From Tubiluchus corallicola (Eukaryota > Priapulida > Priapulimorpha > Priapulimorphida > Tubiluchidae): 60,000 nt of DNA. The notes beneath the pieces are model-generated. The model did no database searches. It was not told the DNA's origin and was given only the letters and a program-made list of their open reading frames with translations. Below, piece by piece: positions 48,200-60,000 of this stretch. The DNA lies in NCBI GenBank assembly GCA_030141605.1, contig JAQGDQ010000190.1:126001-186000 (forward strand), read 5' to 3'. Position 1 is the first letter of the stretch, and every line of letters begins with the position of its first letter. The position numbers and the translations under genes are program-made.

Positions 48200-48325
48200 C
48201 TAGGAGAGATGTCTCATCATCTGCTTCTCAATCAGAAAAACTACAGCTAGAATCAGTATGGTCACTGAAACCCCCAGAGCAAGCATTGGAAGCACCCATC
48301 CATTCCAACTATTCAGCTCCGTCAT
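48200..48325 (-). CDS. candidate 41-residue single-pass membrane micropeptide
   Basis: The ORF starts ATG at 48325 (A at -3) and ends TAG at 48200-48202, with an in-frame TAA nine bases upstream, so it is complete unless spliced at the AG just before the ATG. The protein begins MTELNSWNGWVL, has an uncharged helix-length segment at about residues 11-32 (VLPMLALGVSVTILILAVVF and on), and ends with a basic-polar tail (EKQMMRHLS). By eye its bases are clearly GC-richer than the flanks and resemble the true exons. Size and layout recall ER/SR micropeptides of the phospholamban/sarcolipin/sarcolamban kind, but I recognise no sequence family. It could instead be the last exon of a membrane-anchored protein, or a chance ORF. 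Confidence 0.45.
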   Translation of the reverse strand: MTELNSWNGWVLPMLALGVSVTILILAVVFLIEKQMMRHLS

Positions 48326-51300
48326 GCTCGTTTAAAAAAATTGTTTTCAGCTTTTTTGACTTTACGAAAAAATTGCTTAAAACGTGTTTGCGAAGTCCTA
48401 TCAGAGGCCCTGTATCATTGGTCGTATTTCCCGTGAGCACTGAACCTTTGTGAGGTTTGCTTGCTTTTACTCGAAAAGAATAAAATAACGCCATAAGTAG
48501 AAAAAAATCGAAGACGACCAATGGTTTGTTTAGATAACAGCACAGTATGTAGTACACACAAAAACACCCAATTGCAAGCGTGCGTTTTTCTTAGCCTTGC
48601 ACTTTAAACAATTGATGTATTTACAGTGATTACAGACAGATAATGGCGTTCATTGACTAACAGTTGAGTGTAACTAAGTTAGAGCATGGGTAGAGTAAAC
48701 TAAATGCTAACTTTAGCTCTAATAATAATGTTTTCACAAATTTTCACTGTAACCTTACAAGGTTACAGCTGAATTCTCCCCGAGTCCGACATATATTCTT
48801 CACATTCACCGAAAAACGGCGAAAATGACCTTTTGTTTCGTTTGCAGACATGACAACATACATATACCATGTAAATCCCTAGGCCAACAGAAACTTAAAA
48901 TGCACAATTAGAAACTTATCCTGGTAGTCACGCAATCGCGTACATGTTGAAATTATTTTGTCAGGTATACAGCTCAAACTAAAAAATACAAACCAATGAG
49001 GTCAGTTTTCCTTTTATTTACTTTTACAATGAAGAACGTAAACAATTCATAATATACATTGTAGAGCACAACATGTCGTATATAATACAAATTGTGTAAA
49101 ATTTCTGTATCTATACCACAGTTTTACTTCATAATACTGCAGTACATTACGTACGCGGAAATTCGGTTCCTATATACACACACATTAAAATTTGTGCTTG
49201 CCCTAGTACAGTTAACAATGAATTTACAAAGTATATTTTATATTTAAGATTAGTTATAATAATCATTATTGTGTAAAATTTAATTACGATAAGCCTTTAC
49301 TTTACTTTAGGATCTATTCACATAAAAAATTTAAAAGCGAGTAATGATCACATTTTAAAGCAAGTATTTTCTAGAATAAAACCGAAAACTTTTTAAAGCA
49401 CACAATTTATTAATAAGCACTTAATAATTATACTGATTTTTCAGGACCAGCATAATATATAAAAAAATTTATACTGCATTGAGAATATGAAATATCGCTT
49501 GCTTATTAATAAATTCTAGGTGTAAAGTTAATAAAGTACCCAATCTATTTCTAATAAATAACTTGTGTTCCATTAAGAAACGAAAAGCTAACAGAATTAA
49601 TTTCCGTGACAAGTTACAGATGTTTCTCAAGTAATAATCATTAGTAGGAGCAGAAGCGGTCATTTAAGATTTATGGACCTTAATTTTCAATCTGACCCCT
49701 GTTATTGATACGCTAAGCTGCATTATCTTTATTAAACCGATTACATAGATACAATTATGCAATACGTTTTGGCAAGTTAAAATGTGACTGTTGGCACCCT
49801 GCTACCAAAGCATTTACAACACTTGTCGGGCCCTTCATTGTACAGTTGCTAGTTGCTAACTTGAAATGAATGCAAGAGAAATTATTTTAGATAACACCAC
49901 AGCAACGATACACCCTATTCAAAAAGTTCAGAAACGTTTTTGTGAAAATACCTTAAAAAAGTCACAAGCAGCTGATATATAAATAATTAATTCATGTGTT
50001 TCGCAGTTTCGTTTTTCAAAAAACACGTCGTGTTTTTCGTTAAGGGAAACAAGCTTTTTTGTTAATAGCTGGTGCCATAAGTTTTGCTTAATACAGCGTG
50101 TCAAAAACTGTTTACTGCTCATGCCGATACCTCTTGAAAAATAAGTGAAAAATTATTACAGAACAAACTAGCAGCACATAAAAAAGTCAGTATATCACTT
50201 CAGCTAAAGGGAAATTCAAACCTTGAGTGTGAACAGTAGTAATCTCAGTCAAATTTACAGTAAAGTGTTAACATACACAAACTTGCTATGTAACGAATTC
50301 ATGCTCAGTAAGTCTGAAAATATACTGTTATATTTAAACCATAACACGTATTTACAAGATGCATGCATGAAAATGTGACACACCCAAACAATGAACAACA
50401 AACACCAACTCACACAAAATAATGATAATAATAGCAAATTTACAAGAAGATTAATTGTAAGAATAATAACGACGATGGTGGCGAAAATTGTACATAATTT
50501 TGGTAAAAAACACAGCAAACAAATGGACATCTTGGAATACCACGTAAATATTTTACATAAAGTACACTACTCTTAGATATGTAAGAATAAAATAAACTGG
50601 CTAATCTATCAAGTACCTATCTGTCTGTGCACTGCAAGTAGGTTGGCATAATCACAATGCATCAAAGATGTCAGGCACCCTGGTTAACTTATTTATATGC
50701 GAGTGCACGTATGTACAAAGTTGCTAATAATAATTAATATAATCTTTCAAGAAAACTGTAACATTACACAAGCAACTGAATATCATATAGTTACAGTAAT
50801 TTCTGTATCTTAAAGCAACCACACCACAGCTCTGTTAAAATGTTAATTATATACATCTAAATATAAGAAGCTTTAGTGCATAATTTACACCTGCAAACTA
50901 TCTGCCTATATGTAAATTTGACTTAATTATGACTAGAGCTTCTGGAAATTTTTTATGATTTGCAACTAGTTTGCAGTTAGTTTTGTCCAGAAATCGAATG
51001 ACCAGCTGCTAGCTAGCTTTTAAACTTTTGAAAGGCATTGAAATATAGTTTTGTGAAAATGACTAAGTGTATATCATTTATATATTCAAACTAATCATTC
51101 CACGATTTGTCTTAAAATGTAATTTCTGAGCAATTCAACCACAGCTGTTCAAATTTAGGCAGAAATTATAAAATTCAAATGATTAAAGCTTTAACAACAC
51201 ATAGGCATTACAATAAACTATGCAATAGCCTTACTTTACTTATAAAGAACAACATTTATTTTTGTCATAACTTTACTAAAATAGAAAAAAGTTATGAACC

Positions 51301-51862
51301 TTTTCAAAACGTCCTTTATAAGTATAGAAGGACTGGTGTAACAAGGTGGGGGTTCTGTCAGAGGTAAAATTCACAATAAATTTATAGACATAAATATGTT
51401 AATTAATTATCTTAATTGCACAAGTACATATATTATAAGACACTTTGTATTACTATTACTAAATAGTTATTTACTGTACATCTAACTGAAAAATAAGGAC
51501 TTATAATACAGATAAAATCGAGAAACACGTCAAAGCGTGATTATTATCCTAACTACAAACTCTGAATCTATTGTCTGTTTAAAATTCAATACTTACAAGT
51601 CACTAGCAATTCTAAATTAAAAGCAAACAACCAATTTTATAATAATTATTATGATAGACATGTTTCATATTACTTTTGTAAAATCACAGCACAACATGCA
51701 ACTAGCTCCATCTATAGGTGAAAATAGTGCACTTTGAGATTTCTGCTATGCTCACCGGTGATCATCAGTATCATTTTATTAATTTTAGCAGTTTGGAAAT
51801 AATTATAAATTTGTTTATATAGAAGGGTATCTTCACCATAGTTTTAAATGTCATGCCTGAGC

Positions 51863-51882
51863 AGAGAGAGAGAGAGAGAGAG
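51863..51882. repeat. GA microsatellite
   Basis: About ten GA units in the spacer below CRTC. Confidence 0.9.
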
Positions 51883-52013
51883 CCGTACAAAAGACAAGGC
51901 AAACGATGGGCACAATGTTGTAATACAAATTCTATGTCATACAATATCCCATTAATTGCATTATAGTCACACAAGTAATGTTTCTGACTATAATGCAAGC
52001 AACAATTTATATA

Positions 52014-52776
52014 CCGTATATACGTGTGTACACGTCAACCTTATGTACAAGTCGATGTCCATTTCAGGACCAAAAACTGCATCATTTTATATATTACCTG
52101 TGTACAAGTCGACCATAAGATATTAAGATCTTCCAGAGTAAATGATGTCAACAATGGCCAAGTAATAAAGCAATAGCCTACTGTGTTAGTGTGTAAGATA
52201 CGTGCAAGTACCTGGGTCGAGTATATTATACCTACCCGATGTATATATATTCATGTTGAGGGCCATCAATGCAATCCATGATAATACAGCCTGGCCTTTC
52301 ATCGCGCATAATTGTTTGTAATGCCTTTAACTCTAGGATATCGCAACCAGGATCCGTCGTAACATTTCAGTCGCTGATTTCTCACTTAAAACTAAAAGCC
52401 CATACTTGAAACGTCACAGTTTTATTCAGTAACATCATTGGCGATTTCCATGTTCTGATCGAGTGCTCCGTCGCTAGTTTATTAACCGGTAATATATACA
52501 TTTTAACGTAATTTCACATACATTAAAATAAATTACAGTAATATTTGTTAATTTTGTGAAGTAATGTCAAGATGCGAACATTCTCTGATGTGAAGTATCA
52601 CAGTATGAGTGTTCATTCAGTCCATCGTATGAAGGATTATTTCTTTACACATTCGTATTGTAGACGACTCTTTAACGACATCTCCCAAAAACATATCCTG
52701 CAAGTATAAGTCGACCCCAAAAATTTCACCTTAAAATCACCTCCCAAAAATCCGACTTGTACATAAGTATATACGG
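52014..52776. mobile_element. TA-flanked DNA transposon with CCGTATATAC ends
   Basis: The left end reads TA-CCGTATATACGTGTGTAC and the right end reversed reads TA-CCGTATATACTTATGTAC, with ACAAGTCGA-type subterminal repeats at both sides. The 763-bp body has no transposase. Ends and TA borders fit the pogo/Tc1-mariner group. Confidence 0.75.
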
Positions 52777-53620
52777 TAGATATCATGTTATGTCGATTTT
52801 ATTATAATATTAATGTAATTATATAATCCTATGTATACCATGTTATCACGTGTTTTGCAATGTTGTATTGTTGTTTGGTGTTTTCATAAAATAATAAAAA
52901 AATATGGTCTGCTATATGGTAAACAATGTGTGCCAAACTGTACAATACAAAAACTGCATTCGACTATACAGCAAAAACAGCCTTTGAGCAACATACTTTG
53001 AAGAATTGTTCGATTAGAATTTTCACACTACCAATCTCTCTTTACGCATGCGTGGTATTTAAATCTATGGTCTTCACATAATACTATTGCACTGAAATTC
53101 CTTTCTATCACAACTGCACAACATGACAGCAATGTTTTCAATATTCATAACCAATAATTTAAACCATTAATATCATTTACAAACAAACTTGGAAAGTGGG
53201 TGATTAAAAATTAGCTTGCTTATAATCATTGTTTTTTTAACAAATTTCACACAGCAAGTTTTTAATACAAAGTCATAAGACTTCATATACCAGCAAAATG
53301 TGGAATTACTTAGTAAAACATTTTTTGTTAATCATTAATATTTTGTAAATTAATCAACTAACATCTTGGCAAAGTGTTTAAACTTTTGTAATAAATTTTA
53401 TAATATGAACTTAATCTGCAGGCAGCTTTTTTGGCATATCCAGCTTTCCAGCAGTAAATCTAATAAATGGTTTTACCAGTTTGTCCTTACCCACATACAG
53501 CGAGAGAACTTTACCTAAATGACAACTTTCTCTTTTTACTGTCGCTCAACTAATAATAAAGTAGTAATTTACAAGTTATCAACAATTATATTTCACAAAC
53601 CACTGGACATTGGACAGCGG

Positions 53621-55301
53621 TCAGTCAGTGTACTTCTCCATCTGATACGATCCTTCAGTTGTCTGTTCTGTGTTGAACTCTGGATCATTACTAAATATCT
53701 GTAAGTCTAACTGATCCACTTCTAGCTGCGGAAAAAACTCTGAGTCAAATCCGCTTGCTAAACCCATTGCGCTGCCAATGTCTTTTCCTAAATCATCTGA
53801 AAAAAATTGTAAAAGCTCTCTATCAGTTAGCAAAGTTAGCAAAAACACACAAAATGAAGATTAAATGCCTACTGGACGTGCCAAAAATAATCAGTGGTCA
53901 TTATGGGTGAGTATTTTAACCGAGTGGTCACGCGCAATTGTTTTACGACCAAAAGCTAGGTTAATCAGCAAATGGCCGATTGACTACCTTTAATACATAC
54001 TCTGGGCGGTGTCACCTGCCATTGTGATTCTGGCTACTTACCTCGCAGAGGGAGGACATATTCACATCCTAACATGTCTTAGATACCCCTGCTGGTTCAG
54101 TGGCTTATCTTAAACTCATAGTATTGATAATTATAATGAGCCAGATTCTGGTCTTGCTACAAACGCTCATACTGAGTAGATCTGCTGGACCTTGCAGTGT
54201 GTCAGTCTATATCTAACTGATTGCTACAAGTATCAAAAAAGGTATGCTATATAATGCATATCTAAGATACAGAAGATGTTTTTTCAAATATCATGTTCAC
54301 AGTATCTAAAGTTCCTAGCACTACTATAGCAATGAAAGTCTTTATCCACTAAACAAAAACACCACGAACTATCTGTTTCTAACAAAAAACTAAAACATTT
54401 GCCTTCTGTTCCTGCTGTTAATGAATGAGTTCGATTTGATCGTGTACAACGTTTTTGTAAATCTCCAATCTTGTACATCACTGTTAAAGTCAGAAGGAAG
54501 TTTTGGCATAGACCATGCTAATTTATTCTGCCTACTAACACCTTAGTCACCTACAGGCCATATTTAAGTAGACGACCCGAAGAAAGATTCTGCCTACTGT
54601 TTCAAATTCACAATTAGACTAATGATTTCTGAAAGCCTCCAGCAAATGAAAAAAAGTATGCACATAGTAGCTCCCCTACTATTATTAACTTAGTTTACTT
54701 GGCTCCCTTGCTGCCTGTTCACAAATCTGAATGATAAATCTGCTCAATGCATGTTCATACGGTAAAAGCAAAGGTATGTAACTCAGATGAGTTTAAGGCG
54801 AATGCATGACTCAACTGCCAGACAATTATTTAGAGCATTTTGTTATTGTCAGAGTAATTAGTAAGCAACTTTAGAAGATTAAGCAAAACATACAGTTTTT
54901 CAATCCAACATTTTATATTTTTACATTAGATAGCAATGAAACACATTAGTAGGTACAATGTATTATTGCTACTTCCACCCAGAGTTGTGCTTACAAATTT
55001 AGCCGTTACACAACCAATTAACTGTTACACAAATTATTCAATTTACAAATTTCCTTACTACTTAATGAAAAAGTCGCATCTGCGAATAACAACAGACTGT
55101 CAGTTCAAAAAAACATTAGAAAACGAATTTTCAGCAGTACGTCAGATTAAATAAACCAATTACTCGGCTTCTTTAGTAGTAATATCTGATATAGAGATCT
55201 TGTTTCAACATACCTATTACGATGTCTGGTATGCTGTTTCTAGGCTGCTGATGTTGACTATGCATTACATTTGTGCTCATTCCCCCATTTGACAATGACT
55301 G
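53621..55301 (-). CDS. CRTC: CRTC last two exons: transactivation domain
   Basis: Exon 55301-55214 encodes QSLSNGGMSTNVMHSQ through IPDIVI and splits an aspartate codon with exon 53796-53621. The latter encodes DLGKDIGSAMGLASGFD, FFPQLEVDQLDLQIF and the end, TGA at 53621. In vertebrate CRTCs this C-terminal block recruits the transcription machinery. It is the best-conserved family segment visible here. Confidence 0.87.
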
Positions 55302-58300
55302 CTGCAATAACAAAAAACTATGAAACGGAAAGTTAAAATTATTATGAACGCAATAATTAATTCACTCACTTTTAACAGTTTTGAAACTAAGAATGTCACA
55401 GAGCCCTTATAAAAAAAGTATACGAGTTGCGAAATTAATGCTATAAACGCACATGGGCCAACGGGCCATCCACATATAATGATATCAAGTTTAGGGTAGG
55501 TAGGTGGGTGGCAGGAGACGTGATACTGCCATTATAATGCAAGGTAGGTAGGTGATTTAGTCATGATATCATTATCTGGCTTTTTTTCATGAATTGGGGC
55601 TGCCACTGCCTCCACCGCCGATGCCAGCAGAATCCATTGATGGTTTCCTTTAATTAACACAAGTGATGTTGTTGCTTGTCCTTTGGAGGAAGAATAAAAT
55701 ATAGTATTCAGCGTGCAATTCTAACTGCTCGTTCAGATGTAGAGAGTTCTCTCACAACTTCTCTCTGAGAGCGTCAACTTGCAGATGAACTCTCAGCAAC
55801 TCTCAACGAGTTTGTAATAAGTTGCGAGGGAAGTTGCCAAGCTGTTCACACTCTCAGAGAGATGTTACACAATAAGTTGCGAGAGAACTTGCATAAGAAC
55901 CTTTTGATTTTCTATTTGGCAAACTGTATCTGTACCTCTTGGAATTTTGGAAACTCATGACAATAACAGAAAGTACGACACACGTGAACAGTGCAAGATT
56001 TCAACTGCTAATGTTTTTAAACAAAGAACAGAGTTTTACACAAGGCAACACACATAAATGAAGATGCAGTGCGAAAGCTTACAGGTTGTGTGTACGGCAG
56101 CTGATGGTTGTCCCCAGTCATTCCCGAATACATTGTTGTACTGGGTAGAGGAGAATTTGGCGCACTTTCCGATGACGGTGAAGTTTTATCCTGCAGAAAG
56201 AAATTGTAAAACATAATTTCAGTACTATAACCTGCTGAAGGAAGGAAAACCTGCTCAACTCCATTCTTGAGGTTTAGGGTTAGAGGACAATTGACCAAAA
56301 CTGAATCCTGGCTTGGCTCTTTTTGATGAGTCTAAGTGTGCAAGTAATTTGTGTTGCTTTAGCGGTCTTTTGACTATCTTTCACAAATAACTGGTAAACA
56401 ATATCCCTACCACTATGAATCGTTTTCTTCAGCTTCTTCTTTCGGCAATGTTGTTTCATACTCATTTGGCTATCCTTTTGTTCATCTTGCTCCAGATGAG
56501 TTTAAGTGATATAGGAAATGGCCTATAGTATTGACAGTGGAGCAAACCTGTCAAACTGTGTTGCACTTGACTATGGTGCAGCATTCAGCATGCATTTTTA
56601 AGACATTTTTGATTTTTCTATTTGGTCAAATTTATCACTATTACTATTAACTTAGTTTACCTACTCTCACGCTAGTTTGTCGGAAAATATACTAGCTGGT
56701 ATTATTCTCCTACGTGAACACACAAACGCACGTGTAAAAACATTTCCCTCTTTACACTTCAACATTTTTCTACAAATGATTTGCATACGTGACTGGACTG
56801 AAAAGATATCTGATATGCATACAGAGTACACCACAAAACACAGTAAAAGCAAAGTTTTCCTCCAAAAACGTTCATAGAAACCCACCTCTATTTGTTAATT
56901 ACGGGTTAATTAATTTGCAAATTGAACAGACCTAACATAGACTATCCTACCTTTTCCAAAACCTGTAAGAGCTGCAAGATTTTCACAATGACATTTCTAA
57001 ATAACAAACTCGACCAACCCATCAGCACATATTTGTCTAGTTAATAAATTATTAGTCTGGAACTATTAAATGTACCAGTACGAGATTAGCGTATTTTCAT
57101 AGGTGATGTGAGATTCTGAATTATTGCAAAATACACAAATATACATCACCCTCAATGTTCATCTTTATAACAAAGAAAGTGCAGCTTAGAACTAGATGGA
57201 GAAGACAGAAATTGCAAGGCGTGTACATATGATGACTATCGTCTTGATAAAACTACATTAAATGGAACCTTCGGTTTTCAGTACTACACCATGCTTAATG
57301 TGACACATGCAGAAGTGTATTTTCATTTCATTTACACGGTAATTAAGAATAAGCATACTCACCATGTTAAACTGTTCCAACTTGTGTTGCAAGGCATTTG
57401 CTTGCTGCATTTGTTTAGTATTCAATGCGTACGGCTCACTGTATGGAGAAGCGGGTGAACCCATATATGGAGATCCCGGAGACCGTGATGGCGACATACC
57501 CCTTCCACCTGGTGAGTGAGGTGTGGCAGGAGACGGAGGTCCTGGACTTTGGCAATTTTCTGGTGACTGAGGACTCCTGTATGACATTGACGTCTGTAAC
57601 AAAGAATGACATAGTAACAAAGCAGACAAAAATAAAGTACTGAACAACTACCTTCTTCACCATTTTCCTCGTTGTTTGTTTCCTTCTTAAATTAATCAAG
57701 AATACTTTGTGTAATCTTCCACTCACTCAGTTGCTTTCATTAATGTGGATAATTCTACCAGGCATCTTAAATGACATATATCAAACATAAAACACTATGC
57801 AAGTTGCTAATTAGAAAAAAAAGCTAACAAGTGGCACTCCTGAAATGATATTATATTAATATTTTATTCATAAGTCTCAGTTTTTTACTTTTCACTGCAT
57901 GTTTGATCATCAGATATTGTTCGCCCAGCTAGTAAAAGATAAACTCAACAGTAAACACTTGCAAGTTCCTCCACTTGGGTGTTTGTAGCATACTTTGGCC
58001 CTCTGTACACCAGAATTAGGCATTCAACTGCAGGGCTTACTCAAGGCAATGTTTGTGGCATAACTGGAGCCCAACTCAAATAAATGAATCACTGAACTGA
58101 CAGCAGTCCCTTAGCGTGATTCCTAAAAACTATTTTAAATCAACTTTTGTAATTTCATAGTTTTAATTGTATAAATCATGAACTGAATTGAATACTTACT
58201 CGTTTGAAGTGCTTGCATGCTTCTTAGAGATTTTTTTAGCTTCATAATGCAAGTTTTGCAGTATTTTAATCTAGATTGGAAACTCTCTGGTTTTAACATT

Positions 58301-60000
58301 TTTATTTTCTTGATGTACTTTGGACCCAATTTATAGATATATAATTTTATGCAAATTTATTATGTTAGTGGTACAAAATATTAGAATTGTACCTAATTAA
58401 GTAGTTAACAGAAGCGAAACAGGTTATGAATAAACTGACGGGTAAAGTAATTGATACAGCAACTTTAGCTAAGTGTTTGAAAATAAAGGTAAAGGAATTA
58501 AACTGCTTTGTATTATACCTATTGTAAAACGTGTTACAGCATATAGATATAGAAAACAGCTAAAGAAAACTAAAAATAAGCTTAATGTAACATAACTTAA
58601 CTCAGCTATGTAATAAATCCTTTTAAAGGCTGCAACTAAAAAATGACTTATTTGAAACAGTCTAGCATTCTGAATTTCATTCCGAATACTGAAATATGGG
58701 TGATTTCCTTTATATTGAAAATCCATGCAATAAATGACAATATAAAATTTAAACACGATTAAACATGCGAGTTTAATAATGATATTATGAGATATTGAAA
58801 GTTCTGAACAATGAAATTCAGTTTAGACATGTGACATGCACAGATGAAAGCTAATTCAGAATTACATCTTACATGTAATTCTGAAAAGGACATTATGAGA
58901 CCAGAAAGAATAAAGCCGCTGCATGTCATTTCAAGAGTATCACTGTTAACTAGTTTTTTCTAGCAGTAACTGGCGGTAATTAGTTTCCAGTACAGTCATA
59001 CCTCCGTTTTCGAACGTCTCCGTACTCGTACAAATTCGTTCGAGTTGAAATTGTCTCCGTTCTCGACCAGAATTTCGGTACTCGACCAACCGCCAACATG
59101 TGATGAACGTGTGCGCGGCGAGCCGAGCATAACGGACCGCACCCGAGAGTAGTCATGCACGTGTTTCCGATCTTGCTTACATATGCCATCACACTGCTAC
59201 CAGCACGTAAGGTTTTTTCATGCAGGAATAATTAAGTAATTCTATTATGTTTTCCTTATCAATCATATCATATCCACTGTTTAGATAAACATTTTTACAT
59301 TATTATATTTAATTTTAGTAATACTTTACAGTTGAGAACGGATTATTTGCTTTTACATTACTTTTTTATGGGAATAAATGATTCGGTACTCAACCAAATT
59401 GGTTTTCAAACACTTTTTAGGAACGAATTATGGTCAAAAACAGAGGTATGACTGTATTCAACGAGGTCAGTTATTAAATTAGTCTCGGGGGCGGGATCAG
59501 ACCAAACTCATCCAAGATGAAGTACAAATTAAGCAGGTGTTATTATCTTCATATGTATATATATATATAATCATCTCTCAAAAATAAAACAGCGAGAGGA
59601 TTATGCTAGATGGAAATTTCCAAAACCAGTTTTCCTAGGGATCACCCAACCATTTACTGACCAAGCTTGGCACTGCTTAACTCTGGTCACTAATCATACA
59701 TGGTAACTTTGCCAGCTATCAACTCAAACTTTGTCCTCTATCTATTATTCAAAAAGTTTGTCCAACACAGTAAACGATTTCTTTTGAAACGAACTAATAA
59801 TCCATGAGAAAAAAATACGTAACTTATAATTCAAATTTAAATAACATAAGTCTGTTTACTCACAGAACTAGCTAAACTGTGCGGTGCTACTTGCGTCATG
59901 GCCTGTTCCATGTTTTGTAGAAAGGTTTGCTGTGTCATACCAGCTGGTAGCCACGACTGCGGGGGCAAACTCTGTGACAACGGCTGATTTAGGGCTAATG
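53621..60000 (-). CDS. CRTC: CREB-regulated transcription coactivator, C-terminal five exons (5' part outside window)
   Basis: CRTC/TORC proteins shuttle to the nucleus after cAMP/calcium signals and co-activate CREB. Exons 5' to 3': 60000-59864 (partial), 57593-57363, 56190-56083, 55301-55214, 53796-53621, joining in frame to about 245 residues. Content: a Gln/Pro-rich part (LPPQSWLPAGMTQQTFLQ), a Ser-Pro-rich part (SPGPPSPATPHSPGGRGMS), SESAPNSPLPSTTM, then the C-terminal activation region with NSIPDIVIDDLGKDIGSAMG, matching the PNIILTG-LSKEI segment of vertebrate CRTCs. An acidic end follows (VDQLDLQIFSNDPEFN) and a terminal TTEGSYQMEKYTD, which corresponds to TEDSFRMDRL. The N-terminal CREB-binding coiled coil and SIK-site region lie beyond base 60000. 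Identification rests mainly on the last two exons. Confidence 0.85.
55745..55890. mobile_element. possible small MITE or foldback in a CRTC intron
   Basis: AGAGTTCTCTCACAACTT near the left is mirrored by AAGTTGCGAGAGAACTTG at the right, with further AACTCTCA/AAGTTGCGAG copies inside. In intron 55302-56082. Ends are not sharp. Confidence 0.4.
58993..59454. mobile_element. pogo/Tigger-like MITE with TA duplications
   Basis: It begins CAGTCATACCTCCGTTTTCG and its reversed right end is CAGTCATACCTCTGTTTTTG, bordered by TA at 58991-58992 and 59455-59456. Inner CTCGACCA and ACTCAACCAAATTGG are typical of this group. 462 bp, no transposase, in CRTC intron 57594-59863; the rest of that intron shows nothing recognisable. 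Confidence 0.8.

Larger units (their letters stand above)
48326..53620. other. spacer and probable CRTC 3' UTR
   Basis: 5.3 kb, strongly AT-rich, with no convincing coding exon. The upper part should be CRTC 3' UTR; its end is unknown, since minus-strand AATAAA motifs are frequent (for example near 51774). A TIR element lies at 52014-52776 and a GA repeat at 51863-51882. Confidence 0.55.

Noticed and set aside
50255-50530. 91-codon minus-strand frame, very hydrophobic and Cys/Leu-rich
   Set aside because: Codons follow the local AT-rich composition, there is no conserved motif, and it lies where CRTC 3' UTR or spacer is expected; hydrophobic frames arise easily from TTT/ATT-rich DNA.

Overview
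This is animal nuclear DNA: AT-rich, with GT-AG spliced genes, scattered transposon remnants and microsatellites. Four protein-coding genes are readable, all on the minus strand. The organism cannot be named from the sequence. The spliceosome protein is close to the vertebrate form, and the repeats (pogo-like and hAT-like MITEs, a tRNA-derived SINE, Jockey/CR1/L2-like LINE scraps) suggest a fairly slowly evolving, probably aquatic invertebrate. Exon coordinates were read by hand from AG/GT boundaries and reading-phase continuity.

Layout from low to high coordinates. (1) 840-16855: the first 20 exons of a giant LDL-receptor-related endocytic receptor, about 1,575 residues; its 3' end lies beyond base 1. 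(2) 19780-35022: a complete 21-exon XAB2/SYF1 gene of about 857 residues (human about 855), the HAT-repeat scaffold of the NineTeen-complex-associated spliceosome module. (3) 39535-41076: an intronless glycosyltransferase family 92 gene of 502-513 residues, a type II Golgi-like protein. (4) 53621-60000: the last five exons, about 245 residues, of a CREB-regulated transcription coactivator (CRTC) whose 5' part lies beyond base 60000.

Between genes 3 and 4 is about 12.5 kb without an ordinary gene. It holds a 41-codon ORF (48200-48325, minus) with a clear single transmembrane helix and base composition like the real exons, a candidate micropeptide. Close by are several strong inverted repeats (44499-44545, 45018-45154, 47838-48049) and a G-quadruplex-type run (47622-47654).

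Introns and spacers carry at least five pogo/Tigger-like or other TIR elements, two copies of one hAT-like MITE family in opposite orientation, one tRNA-derived SINE and several LINE 3' ends, one apparently nested inside a pogo-like element. The four genes have unrelated jobs (endocytosis, splicing/repair, glycosylation, cAMP/calcium-regulated transcription), and nothing suggests joint regulation. I found no CRISPR array, rRNA gene, free-standing tRNA gene or viral gene.
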